Origin: Capnocytophaga canimorsus
GTDB taxonomy: Bacteria; Bacteroidota; Bacteroidia; Flavobacteriales; Flavobacteriaceae
Assembly (NCBI RefSeq): GCF_002302565.1
Contig: NZ_CP022382.1
Location: forward strand, 1,063,001 to 1,127,000
DNA: 64,000 nt
Reading direction: 5' to 3'
Positions 28,835 through 37,061 of the stretch are shown one piece after another. The notes beneath the pieces were generated by a model. The model made no database searches and was not told the DNA's origin. It saw nothing but the letters and a program-made list of their open reading frames with translations. Every line of letters begins with the position of its first letter. Within the stretch, counting starts at the first letter, position 1. The translations under genes were made by a program, and so were the position numbers.

Positions 28835-29254
28835 TTAATATCTATTTTTCTGCTCTAGATATGATTGTAATATCAGGGTAGCACTCACTTCATCTACCAA
28901 TGCTTTATTTTGTCGTTGTTTTTTTTTGACGCCACTATCAATAAGCGACTGGAAAGCCATTTTTGAAGTAAAACGCTCATCGACACGAACGAAGCGTACC
29001 TCTGGAAATGTTTTTTCAAGTTGTTTAACAAATGTAGTAATATAAGCCTCACTCTCCGACACCTCATTATTAAGCCGTTTGGGTTTACCAATTACAATTT
29101 CTGAAACGGATTCTTTACTTAAATAAGTTTTTAAAAAATCAAGAAGCTGTGGAGTGGCAACCGTAGTCAGCCCTGAAGCGATAATTTGCAAGGGGTCTGT
29201 TACGGCAATACCTGTTCGCTTTGTTCCATAATCTAAAGCTAATATGCGTGTCAT
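28835..29254 (-). CDS. ruvX: Holliday-junction resolvase-like protein RuvX/YqgF
   Basis: A 139-residue RNase H-fold nuclease-like protein. It starts LALDYGTKRTGIAVTD (the first acidic residue), carries IVIGKPKRLNNEVSE and has the late VDERFTSKMA motif that includes a key Asp-Glu. It is thought to act in pre-16S rRNA processing or junction resolution. It begins 2 bases after the stop of the upstream lipoprotein gene, which suggests translational coupling. In many Flavobacteria it sits beside def; here the two are 5 kb apart. Confidence 0.92.
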   Translation of the reverse strand: MTRILALDYGTKRTGIAVTDPLQIIASGLTTVATPQLLDFLKTYLSKESVSEIVIGKPKRLNNEVSESEAYITTFVKQLEKTFPEVRFVRVDERFTSKMAFQSLIDSGVKKKQRQNKALVDEVSATLILQSYLEQKNRY

Positions 29255-29256
29255 TA

Positions 29257-31572
29257 TTATTGAGGAATTAAAGTACCGATTTGATAAACAGCTAAAGTGT
29301 TATCATCTTTTGCTATAGCTATCCAAACGTTTTTGTCTAAATCAACATCTATATCAATAGCCTTTCCCTGCAATGGAAAGCCCTGAATTTCTCGTGCATT
29401 ATCATTCCACAAGTACACCTTATGGGTAGAGCTATCGGTAGCCGAAATATAATTAACCCCTCGTATTCGGAATGTTTTCAAGTTCTGAAAATCAGATGTA
29501 GGCAAAGAGATGTTTTGTTGCCCTATACGTAGCGTATCTGCAATGATTTGAGCAGCAATATGCCGATTTGCTATCCAATGCTGATTTGAAGCTACAGTAC
29601 CTTTATGAATGGTTACTTTTCCTTTCAAATCAACGCCAACAACCTCCCCCGTTTGAGTTTTCATCATAAATTTATCTTCCAAAAGCAGGGGTAAATCTGA
29701 CGAAAACGAAAATTTTTCATCCACAGCGATACGTACTCCACCATTACGATGCAAAATACGAAAATCTCCTCGCTCAGTACCATAGACCAAAAAATCCATA
29801 CTTTGAGTACGAAAGTGAACGGGCGTATGCAACAAATCACTGGCTTCGGCAGGAGGTAAAAACCCCGAAATGGGCTGTCCTTTTTTATCCAGCAGATGAA
29901 TTTTATTACCTTGAGCCAATACAAAACGATAGTCTAAATTTCCCTCATAATCGTACACGGATAAAGGACTAATCTTTTCATCATACTTTTTAGGGAAAGG
30001 ACTAACGGTGTTTCCGTTTCGGTCAATTACCCAAAGTGATTTTTCCGTAGAAAACGCCATTTGCAAATATCCGTTTTTAAACAAATCTACCTGATAGATT
30101 TTAGATTGTATTTTTCCGTCAAGTTTTTTCTTCCAAAGCAAATTCCCCGTATTACCAATCAGATAGAGATTATAGTGAGCATCTTGAACAACAATTTCAC
30201 GACGTTTGGTTCGATGGTTTGTCACAATTTGAGGACAAATGAGCATTTTTGCTTCTAAAACAAACTCAAAACGCTCATTAAGTGAAGTTTCTGACTTTTC
30301 AATTTGTTGCTTTTTACTGATGAAATTAAAAATATAATAATCATCTTGAGCCGTCATTTGAAAACTGACCCAACGATAATTTTTGGCTATTTTAGGATAT
30401 TTTCCTACAAAATCAGGGTCAGATTGCAAATTTACCACTTGGGTCATTCCTACCGAGGAAGCCATTTCTTGTTCCAATTGTGCATACGAGGCATTAAAAG
30501 GAAGCGTTTTTTGGGCTCTGACTTGGTCAACAATAGCAATAAGAGACTGTTTTTCTTGCGAAAAAATAAGAAAATCGTCATAAAGGCAAACAAATTTAGG
30601 TGAAAAATCTGTTTCAAATCGATCAAAAAAAGCGGAAAATTCAGCCTCTTGAGCAAGTTCAAACAAAGGAAAATCCACCTGCAAATCTTCCTGTAAAATA
30701 GGAAGTTGTGCCAAACTATAACGGGTATCATCTGAAGCTACAAAACAAAACGCAAGAGCATCATTTTTACAGAAAGTTATCCCACGAACTGATTTTTCAA
30801 AGGAAGTTGCTTCTTGTGCCAGATGCTTATTGCTATAACTAATGTATTGTAAGGTATTTGAAGGCATCATCTTTACCGCTTCTTTGGCGTGGTCAGAGGG
30901 GTAAAAAGTGCTTTTAGCATCAGCAGATGCCGATATTACCGTGCCACTCAAACGGATGTCATTTTCACTCAAATGTAGGTCAAAAGAAAGCCAACTTGCA
31001 AAATATTGAGTGAAATTTCCATTAAAAAACACTCCCAGAAAGTCTTGTACTCGTTCTTTGGTAATCAATATATTAGCAATACTTTGAGGATCAGAAGAAG
31101 AAAGCAATGTGTTTATTTCCTTATTTTCAAGAAGAGGATTTTCTTTCTGCTTATCTAAAAACTCATCAGAACTAATAATCAACTGTTTACCCACAAAAGT
31201 ATAAAACCATTTTGAGGTTAATTTCTTTTGAGTAAGTAGTTGCTCAACAAATGACTTTTCTTCTAATGCTGTTATCAAATAAGTATTCTCTGGAGTAAAC
31301 GCCAACCCAATTTCATCTTGTGAAGGAAGTTCAGACAAAATTGTAACTACATCACTAGAAATACTTTGTAGGTTTATTTCCCGCCAAAAAGCATTATTTT
31401 GAATTGCACTTAAAAAAACATCTTTTTGGTTAATTTTATACGCTATTTGCGTTTTCTGGGGCAACCAAAAATGCTCCGATTCGGCATTTTTTTGCTTATC
31501 GGTACAAGAAATCACACATAAAATCAAAAATAAAAAGATTATGCTTTGTTTGATCTGTGCCCCCATTTTCAT
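29257..31572 (-). CDS. Large lipoprotein with predicted C-terminal beta-propeller, unknown function
   Basis: A 771-residue predicted lipoprotein (signal IIFLFLILCVISC, Cys at about 23). The N-terminal half (about 30-420) is alpha/beta with LPSQDEIGLAF and FDRFETDFSPKFVCLYDDFLIF and has no clear family. From about residue 440 repeating units of the PQQ/WD type appear (NLYLIGNTGNLLWKKKLDG, SLWVIDRNGNTV, KIHLLDKKGQPISGF and VYLWNDNAREIQGFPLQG), pointing to a C-terminal propeller. I do not recognise a named function. It is co-directional with ruvX and its location may be conserved in Flavobacteria. Confidence 0.65.
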   Translation of the reverse strand: MKMGAQIKQSIIFLFLILCVISCTDKQKNAESEHFWLPQKTQIAYKINQKDVFLSAIQNNAFWREINLQSISSDVVTILSELPSQDEIGLAFTPENTYLITALEEKSFVEQLLTQKKLTSKWFYTFVGKQLIISSDEFLDKQKENPLLENKEINTLLSSSDPQSIANILITKERVQDFLGVFFNGNFTQYFASWLSFDLHLSENDIRLSGTVISASADAKSTFYPSDHAKEAVKMMPSNTLQYISYSNKHLAQEATSFEKSVRGITFCKNDALAFCFVASDDTRYSLAQLPILQEDLQVDFPLFELAQEAEFSAFFDRFETDFSPKFVCLYDDFLIFSQEKQSLIAIVDQVRAQKTLPFNASYAQLEQEMASSVGMTQVVNLQSDPDFVGKYPKIAKNYRWVSFQMTAQDDYYIFNFISKKQQIEKSETSLNERFEFVLEAKMLICPQIVTNHRTKRREIVVQDAHYNLYLIGNTGNLLWKKKLDGKIQSKIYQVDLFKNGYLQMAFSTEKSLWVIDRNGNTVSPFPKKYDEKISPLSVYDYEGNLDYRFVLAQGNKIHLLDKKGQPISGFLPPAEASDLLHTPVHFRTQSMDFLVYGTERGDFRILHRNGGVRIAVDEKFSFSSDLPLLLEDKFMMKTQTGEVVGVDLKGKVTIHKGTVASNQHWIANRHIAAQIIADTLRIGQQNISLPTSDFQNLKTFRIRGVNYISATDSSTHKVYLWNDNAREIQGFPLQGKAIDIDVDLDKNVWIAIAKDDNTLAVYQIGTLIPQ

Positions 31573-31624
31573 TACATAAAATTTACTAAAAAATGTTCCA
31601 AAAGAGAATATTTTGATTAAAAGA

Positions 31625-33133
31625 CTACAATTTGAGAAGCTGTTCTAAATATTCTCTATTATTTGATAATCGTGGTACTTTATTTTGTCCTCCGAGTTTT
31701 CCGTTTATTTTGAGCCAATCGTGAAATAAGTTTTTTCGTCCTACATTTATTTTTGGGGGATTGAGCGTCATATTATTATAGCGTTTTGCCTCATAATCAG
31801 AATTGAGTTTTTTGAGTTCGTTATCTAATATCTCGGAAAATTGAGCCATATTTTCAGGAGGAGTTTCAAATTCAATAATCCATTCGTGTCCGCCCTGTTG
31901 TTTGCCTTCCATAAATATGGGAGCGACGGTGTAATCTGTCAAATGGCTTTGAGTAAGTTCACAAGCTTTTTCGAGGGCTTTTTCGGTATTTTCGATGATG
32001 AGTTCTTCGCCAAAAACATTGATAAAATGTTTGGTACGCCCCGTAATTTTAATACGATACGGAGCCACAGAAGTAAACCGAACCGTATCACCAATGATGT
32101 AACGCCACAATCCGCCATTGGTGGTAATTACCATTGCGTAGTTTTTGCCCATTTGTACTTGATGCAGTGGTATGGCTTTTTGTTGTGGAGTTCCGAAAGT
32201 ATCCATCGGAATGAATTCATAAAAAATACCATAATCAAGCATCAACAGCATTTCATCAGAGCCATTTCGGTCTTGAATGCCGAAAAATCCTTCCGAAGCG
32301 TTATAAATTTCATAATAACGAAAATTATCAGAAGGCAATACTTGTCGGTATTGTTCCCGATAAGGCACAAAACTGATACCTCCGTGAAAATACACCTCCA
32401 GATGTTGCCAAACTTCCAGTAAATGCGATTTTTGAGTGGCTTCAAGCACCCGATTAAGCAATACGAGCATCCACGAAGGCACCCCTGCCATACTGGTTAC
32501 ATTCTCATCTTTAACCTCATTTACAATTGCTTTGAGTTTACTCTCCCATTCAGTCATTTGCGAAACTTTGTTCCCAGGAGTACAGCTAAACTCTGCCCAA
32601 AAAGGCAAATTTTCAATCAAAATTGCGGACAAATCTCCAAAAAAAGTACCATTCTGCTCATATAACTCTTTACTACCACCAAGTCGTAAGCTCTTACCAG
32701 TAAATAATTTAGAATTTTCATTATTGTTCAAATACAAACAGAGCATATCCTTCCCTGCTTTGTAATGACAATTTTGCAAAGCCTGATCACTAACGGGAAT
32801 GAATTTACTTTTGGCATTGGTAGTACCACTGCTTTTAGCAAACCACTTTATGGGGGTATTCCAAATAATATTACTTTCTCCCTTCCTTGCTCGTTCAATG
32901 AAAGGTTCAAAATCTTCATAAAAAACTAAAGGCACACGCAAAGCAAACTGCTCATAATCTTTAATAGAAGAAAAACCATATTTCTGCCCAATTTCAGTGT
33001 TTTTTGCCGCTTCAATAAGCTGACTTAAAACCCGTTCTTGAACCCGATGGGGGTAGTTTACAAATTCCTCTATCTGACCAATACGTCGTTTTAAAAACCA
33101 AGATGTTATAGAATTGAATAGCGCTAATGGCAT
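31625..33133 (-). CDS. GH3 auxin-responsive-promoter-family protein (acyl-adenylate/amide synthetase fold)
   Basis: A 502-residue protein of the GH3 family, which in plants conjugates amino acids to hormones by adenylation. Visible motifs are IKWFAKSSGTTNAKSKFIPVS (the ANL-type phosphate-binding loop, SSGTTN), EIYNASEGFFGIQDRNGSDEMLLMLDYGIFYEF (NASEG) and RYIIGDTVRFTS (IGD), then the C-terminal KINGKLGGQNKVPRLS. The enzyme probably activates a carboxylate with ATP and transfers it. The substrate in bacteria is unknown. Full-length homologues are common in Flavobacteria. The start at 33133 is the first ATG of the conserved protein. Confidence 0.85.
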   Translation of the reverse strand: MPLALFNSITSWFLKRRIGQIEEFVNYPHRVQERVLSQLIEAAKNTEIGQKYGFSSIKDYEQFALRVPLVFYEDFEPFIERARKGESNIIWNTPIKWFAKSSGTTNAKSKFIPVSDQALQNCHYKAGKDMLCLYLNNNENSKLFTGKSLRLGGSKELYEQNGTFFGDLSAILIENLPFWAEFSCTPGNKVSQMTEWESKLKAIVNEVKDENVTSMAGVPSWMLVLLNRVLEATQKSHLLEVWQHLEVYFHGGISFVPYREQYRQVLPSDNFRYYEIYNASEGFFGIQDRNGSDEMLLMLDYGIFYEFIPMDTFGTPQQKAIPLHQVQMGKNYAMVITTNGGLWRYIIGDTVRFTSVAPYRIKITGRTKHFINVFGEELIIENTEKALEKACELTQSHLTDYTVAPIFMEGKQQGGHEWIIEFETPPENMAQFSEILDNELKKLNSDYEAKRYNNMTLNPPKINVGRKNLFHDWLKINGKLGGQNKVPRLSNNREYLEQLLKL

Positions 33134-33192
33134 TTTATTATTACTTTTACAGAAATTTTTAATTCGTTGGTAAATATAATAAAACTTTATTT

Positions 33193-33981
33193 ATGTTTGA
33201 AGGAGTACTAAAAAAAATGATTACAGAAGCCGATCGTCCTGTACGTTATTACTTGCAATTGAATACGGATTTTTTAATGATGAATGAACTCATCGGTAAA
33301 AAAATATCTATAGAATTTTCTCATTTTCAATGTTTAAACTGCTCAAGAAATGAACCTTTATTTCGGCAAGGATTCTGTAAAGGTTGCTTTTTTGAAATTC
33401 CGCAAGCAGCCGATTGGATTATGCACCCCGAACTTAGTAAAGCTCACTTAGACATCGAAGATCGCGATTTGACATACGAAAAACAAATGCAGCTACAACC
33501 TCACGTGGTGTACTTAGCCAATTCAAGTGATGTTAAAGTAGGGGTTACTCGAAAGTCGCAAATTCCCACCCGATGGATTGACCAAGGGGCTCATCAAGCT
33601 CTAATTGTTGCCGAATTGCCCAATCGTTACTTAGCAGGAATTACGGAAGTAGCTCTGAAAAACTATGTTTCAGACAAAACCAATTGGCGAAAAATGGTAA
33701 CCAACACCATAAACGACATCAATCTACAACAAATTAAAGAAACCTTAGCACCACATCTACCCGATGAAGTCAAAGCCTTCTATTCGGCTTATCATCAGGA
33801 ATATCACATTGATTTTCCTGTGATAAAATATCCTGAGAAACCCATTTCCTTAAACTTACTCAAAACCCCTTACTACGAGGGAATCCTTACTGGAATAAAA
33901 GGACAATATCTTCTTTTTGAAGACAATACCATCTTTAATATTCGTAGCAACGAAGGCTTGGTAGTGAGACTAAAAATGTGA
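33193..33981 (+). CDS. DUF2797 protein with GIY-YIG-like segment
   Basis: A 262-residue protein that I recognise as DUF2797: a CLNC...CKGCFFEIP zinc knuckle (about residues 49-75) and the segment VVYLANSSDVKVGVTRKSQIPTRWIDQGA (about 107-135). This segment reads like the first strands of a GIY-YIG nuclease (VYLxxxxxxKVGxT...R). The similarity is an inference from pattern only, and activity is unknown. It is divergent from the GH3 gene and followed by the threonine dehydrogenase, which has its own promoter element. Confidence 0.8.
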   Translation: MFEGVLKKMITEADRPVRYYLQLNTDFLMMNELIGKKISIEFSHFQCLNCSRNEPLFRQGFCKGCFFEIPQAADWIMHPELSKAHLDIEDRDLTYEKQMQLQPHVVYLANSSDVKVGVTRKSQIPTRWIDQGAHQALIVAELPNRYLAGITEVALKNYVSDKTNWRKMVTNTINDINLQQIKETLAPHLPDEVKAFYSAYHQEYHIDFPVIKYPEKPISLNLLKTPYYEGILTGIKGQYLLFEDNTIFNIRSNEGLVVRLKM

Positions 33982-34024
33982 AAAAAATAACATCGTTTCA
34001 TAAGTCAAAAACAAAAACAAATTG

Positions 34025-34032
34025 TACTTTTG
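34025..34032 (+). promoter_or_regulatory. -7 promoter element (TACTTTTG) for the threonine dehydrogenase gene
   Basis: TACTTTTG lies 33 bases before the ATG at 34066, in the 84-base gap after the DUF2797 gene. It matches TAnnTTTG and has no strong -33 partner. Confidence 0.5.
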
Positions 34033-34065
34033 TAAGCGTTAATTTTAAAACCATTCATCATTAAA

Positions 34066-35013
34066 ATGACTACTAAAGTATTGATAACCGGTGCAGGCGG
34101 ACAGCTAGGCAGTGAATTGGTGGAAGCCTTGGCGAACAAATTTGGCAAAGAAAACATCGTAGCCACAGACATAAACGAAAAAGTAGCTGAAAAATTTTCA
34201 TACTGCACCTTTGAAGTTTTAGACATAAAAGATATTGCTCGTCTAGAGCAGTTAGTAGAAAACTACCAAATTACCCAAATTTATCATTTAGCGGCATTAC
34301 TTTCAGCCGTGGGAGAACGAAACCCGTTATTCACTTGGGATTTAAATATGAACGGACTTTTAGGAGTTTTGGAAATCGCTCGTAAAAAGAACATTGACCG
34401 TGTGTTTTGGCCTTCATCTATCGCTGCCTTTGGAGTTAATACTCCTAAGAAAAATACACCACAAGATGCTCCTACCGCACCAGGAACTGTTTACGGAATC
34501 ACTAAAATTTCAGGAGAACTTTGGTGTCAATATTATTTTGAAAAATACGGTGTAGATGTACGTAGTTTGCGCTATCCTGGACTAATTGGCTACAAATCTT
34601 TACCTGGAGGAGGTACAACTGACTATGCTGTGGACATTTATCATAAAGCTATTGCAGGGGAAACCTTCTCTTGCTTTTTGTCGGAAGACACTTATTTGCC
34701 TATGATGTATATGCCCGATGCCATTAAAGCTACTTTGGATTTGATGGATGCTCCAAAAGATCAGGTTAAGGTACGTACCTCGTATAACGTATCGGCACTA
34801 TCTTTCTCACCCAAAGAAGTCTATGAAAGTATTTTGAAATTCATTCCTGATTTCAAAATCGAATACGCTCCTGATTTCCGTCAACAAATCGCTGATAGTT
34901 GGCCTGATAGCATTGACGACTCTCGTGCAAGAACAGATTGGGGCTGGAAACCCACTTATGACTTAGACAAAATGTCAGAAGATATTATTACCCATTTGAA
35001 ACAATCGAAATAA
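34066..35013 (+). CDS. L-threonine 3-dehydrogenase, SDR (UDP-galactose-epimerase-like) type
   Basis: A 315-residue short-chain dehydrogenase with an N-terminal ITGAGGQLGSEL NAD-binding motif, the internal SSIAAFG and YGITKISGE sequences (catalytic Tyr-x3-Lys), and RYPGLIGYKSLPGGGTTDYAV. This is the pattern of the flavobacterial NAD-dependent threonine dehydrogenase that opens threonine catabolism to glycine. By overall family it belongs to the epimerase group. That it acts on threonine is an inference from the close match to the characterised Flavobacterium enzyme type, by memory. Confidence 0.82.
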   Translation: MTTKVLITGAGGQLGSELVEALANKFGKENIVATDINEKVAEKFSYCTFEVLDIKDIARLEQLVENYQITQIYHLAALLSAVGERNPLFTWDLNMNGLLGVLEIARKKNIDRVFWPSSIAAFGVNTPKKNTPQDAPTAPGTVYGITKISGELWCQYYFEKYGVDVRSLRYPGLIGYKSLPGGGTTDYAVDIYHKAIAGETFSCFLSEDTYLPMMYMPDAIKATLDLMDAPKDQVKVRTSYNVSALSFSPKEVYESILKFIPDFKIEYAPDFRQQIADSWPDSIDDSRARTDWGWKPTYDLDKMSEDIITHLKQSK

Positions 35014-35040
35014 TTTTTTCATAATCACTTTCATTGCTTA

Positions 35041-35080
35041 AAACGCCTAGAAATTTACTTTTTAGGCGTTTCTTTCTTTT
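35041..35080 (+). terminator. Terminator after the threonine dehydrogenase gene
   Basis: AAACGCCTA (35041-35049) and TAGGCGTTT (35063-35071) form a nine-base stem, with a 13-base loop and a TCTTTCTTTT tract after it. It also marks the last clearly core feature before the phage region. Confidence 0.85.
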
Positions 35081-35148
35081 AGATTTGTGTGTAAAGATTC
35101 AATATAAAACTGATAACTACCAATAGTTACAAAACTTTATCAAAATTT

Positions 35149-35308
35149 TCATTCTTCTACAATTGTACTTATTAAAACGTCAACTTCGTAGCAAGGAATG
35201 TAATCTCTTTCTAAATCGGAGGAGAAAACAATAAAGATATTATTACGTGTTGTATCTCGGCAAAAAACAAAAGGCAATAGCCGTAATAATTAAAAGTATT
35301 CGTTTCAT
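35149..35308 (-). pseudogene. Internally deleted, frame-shifted remnant of the 38.3-38.9 kb secreted-protein gene
   Basis: On the minus strand an ATG at 35308 begins a signal-like MKRILLIITAIAFCFL and then reaches a stop after 21 codons. In another frame (offset by one) the same stretch reads NNIFIVFSSDLERDYIPCYEV down to a stop at 35149. This closely matches the C-terminal HHIFVIFSSDLQKDYIPCYQV of the secreted protein at 38300-38890. So a start, a signal sequence and the last 35 or so residues of a related gene remain, with about 140 residues missing and a frame shift. Alternatively the short frame is an independent phage lysis peptide, which I think less likely. Confidence 0.5.
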
Positions 35309-35318
35309 AATCAACAAT

Positions 35319-35708
35319 TTATTTTTTAGAAAAATCCCACCTTGCTTTCACACCACGAATGTCATAGTGCGTAAAAGTTTTGTAAATTCCGATGCCACCT
35401 TGTTTCATTTTGCCTTGAGCAATTAGTTTTTCGATGGTCTCGGCGACTTTTTTAGGTGTCATTCCCTCGATAACAATATCGGCGGCTTTGCCTAAAAGGT
35501 GCTGACTTTTAGGCGATGCTCCTTTTAAAGTAGCGTTGTAGGCTTTGGAACGATAACCGCTGTTAATGGTTATCTTTTTACCTAAATAATCCCGCAAAAC
35601 TTGTAGTTGTTCAGCCAATTGCTTGACGTTTTCAAATGCCTGCGATGGCATTGTGGAACCATCTCGGCAGTCAAATTCTTTCTTTGTAAAATGGGTTGTT
35701 AGTTGCAT
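35319..35708 (-). CDS. Phage-type M15 peptidase (endolysin-like D-Ala-D-Ala carboxypeptidase)
   Basis: A 129-residue Peptidase_M15_3-type enzyme, the usual endolysin of Bacteroidota phages, expected to cut peptidoglycan peptides. It starts LTTHFTKKEFDCRDGSTMP and carries the metal-site pattern SQHLLGKAADI (His and Asp) and the late HYD. The length is normal, and the protein looks intact. It is the best preserved structural gene of the prophage remnant, and lies 10 bases from a leucine-rich-repeat fragment. Confidence 0.85.
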   Translation of the reverse strand: MQLTTHFTKKEFDCRDGSTMPSQAFENVKQLAEQLQVLRDYLGKKITINSGYRSKAYNATLKGASPKSQHLLGKAADIVIEGMTPKKVAETIEKLIAQGKMKQGGIGIYKTFTHYDIRGVKARWDFSKK

Positions 35709-35719
35709 ATTTTTTAGTT

Positions 35720-36019
35720 TTAAGGTTTAACGAAAATGTTAGCTAATGTAATATGGTTAGGTACATAAAAAGAATTAACATAATAACCTATATCATATCT
35801 CAACTTGATAGTGTTGTTCAGAAGTTTGTTCATAACGTCTTGGTGTACGTAAATTTTTTCCAAAACAGGGTTACTAAAAACACTAAGATGGGTTAATTTT
35901 TTAACAGTAGATAAATCCAATTCTTTTAAAAAATGTTTATTTGAAGCGCTTACTAAATAAACATTATCAACGATAGGGTTATTGGGTGGCTTTTTGGTAA
36001 TCAACAAAGACCGAATCAC
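35720..36019 (-). pseudogene. C-terminal fragment of a leucine-rich-repeat protein (probable phage tail protein)
   Basis: Ninety-nine residues are open. The central part (FLKELDLSTVKKLTHLSVFSNPVLEKIYVHQ) has the spacing of leucine-rich repeats of the kind seen in BspA-like and phage tail proteins. No signal or RBS context precedes its ATG. It ends 11 bases before the endolysin start on the same strand. The N-terminal part appears to have been lost where the frame meets the convergent nuclease-domain frame near 36010. I read it as a 3' remnant. Confidence 0.5.
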
Positions 36020-36371
36020 TCACTCTAAAATAAACAAAAACGAGACGGCTAAGTTCAAAAAAGAAAAGCGTGTGGCATTGGTTTATGCACAAAACGGCTA
36101 TCAAATGGAATTGTGGAACGAAATACCTGGTATTAGCAGTCCCGATGGAGCTTTAAATGGTATTCCGATAGATTTGAAAAGTTTAAGCAGTCATAACAAT
36201 ATTGTTAAGGAAGCTAAAAGCGCCATTAACAAACAAGGGGCGAAAATGGTACTTTTTGAATTTACCAAAGAAACAAACAAGATATACTGGGAAATTTTAA
36301 AACTAAAAGAACAGAATATCAAGGCAATGTATTATTTTAAGGACAAAAATGAAGTACATCGTAATTTCTAA
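35982..36371 (+). pseudogene. CdiA-CT-like nuclease domain, 3' remnant of a phage head protein
   Basis: About 115 residues from near 36030 onward look like a CdiA-C-terminal-type RNase fold: VALVYAQNGYQMELWNEIPG, then a DGALNGIPIDLKSLSS strand with an Asp/Lys catalytic-like pair, and KMVLFEFTKETN. Such domains are found at the C-terminus of minor head proteins of Mu-like phages in Bacteroidota. The first dozen codons overlap the convergent leucine-rich fragment and are probably not native. So this is the tail of a larger gene whose N-terminal part was deleted. Start and function are uncertain. Confidence 0.45.
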
Positions 36372-36379
36372 AAATAAGA

Positions 36380-36474
36380 CACGCCTAATATGGGATAAAC
36401 CACATTAGGCGTGAATCTGCGGTGCCAGCCGCCCGAAGCGTAACAGGCCCCTTACTTGAAATTACTTCAAGCCT
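36380..36474 (+). ncRNA. Structured intergenic element (three hairpins), candidate RNA or terminator
   Basis: Directly after the nuclease-domain frame: a hairpin at 36380-36413 (10-base perfect outer stem CACGCCTAAT/ATTAGGCGTG, one mismatch, three inner pairs), a small GCGG/CCGC hairpin at 36419-36432, and a third at 36445-36474 (CTTGAA/TTCAAG inside AGG/CCT). The stretch is markedly GC-rich compared with its surroundings. The first hairpin alone could be a terminator, though no T-tract follows it. I do not recognise an RNA family. Confidence 0.4.
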
Positions 36475-36536
36475 CTTTTGAGACAAAGATACAAACTTTT
36501 TTAAACAAACAAATAAATTGACTAAAATATTTACTT

Positions 36537-37061
36537 ATGAGAGGTTTACAATACGCACTTGACTTAATTGACCGAAGTTTTGGAGTAAGCATTCGCAGGG
36601 CAAGAGCCGCCACCACCGAACTTGATCAAGCGGTAAATTCTACCAACAAAAACATTGGCAAAATACGGGTAACCGGACAACAAAGTTTCGGAGCACTTGG
36701 CAGTTTTGCTAAAAAGGCGGGTATTGCCCTTGCCGGAGCCTTCGCCGTAGGGTCGGTTATTGCCTTTGGTAATGAAGTAACGCGAGTAACCGCACAATTC
36801 GAAGGATATAAAAATGCAATTGAATTTGCTTCAGGACAAAACGGGGCAAAAAACATTCAGTTTTTAGATGATACGATAAAGACGTTGAATTTGGATATGG
36901 CATCTTCTTACAAAGGGTTTCAAACCCTAACCGGTTCGCTCAAGGGTACGGCACTGGAGTACTGCCAATGGGTGATACTTTTCTCTTTTTTGCTTACTTT
37001 TGTCCATTGCTTTAATTTGTTCCGTTTGTTGGTGCAAATATATAAACAAATGATGACATGA
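36537..37061 (+). pseudogene. Truncated phage tail tape-measure protein
   Basis: The first 139 or so residues match the start of a phage tape-measure protein: LQYALDLIDRSFGVSIRRARAATTELD, the internal KAGIALAGAFAVGSVIAFGNEV hydrophobic segment, and LDDTIKTLNLDMASSYKGFQTLTGSLKGTALE. At about 36958 the match ends abruptly and unrelated codons (YCQWVILFSFLLTFVHCFNLF) run to a stop at 37061, which overlaps the repressor start. A full tape-measure protein would be several hundred residues longer, so most of the gene has been deleted. Confidence 0.75.

Noticed and set aside
35110..35148. Third copy of the ACAAAACTTAC hairpin after the remnant gene
   Set aside because: ACAAAACTT occurs at 35129-35137, but the flanking arms do not pair, so it is at best a decayed copy.
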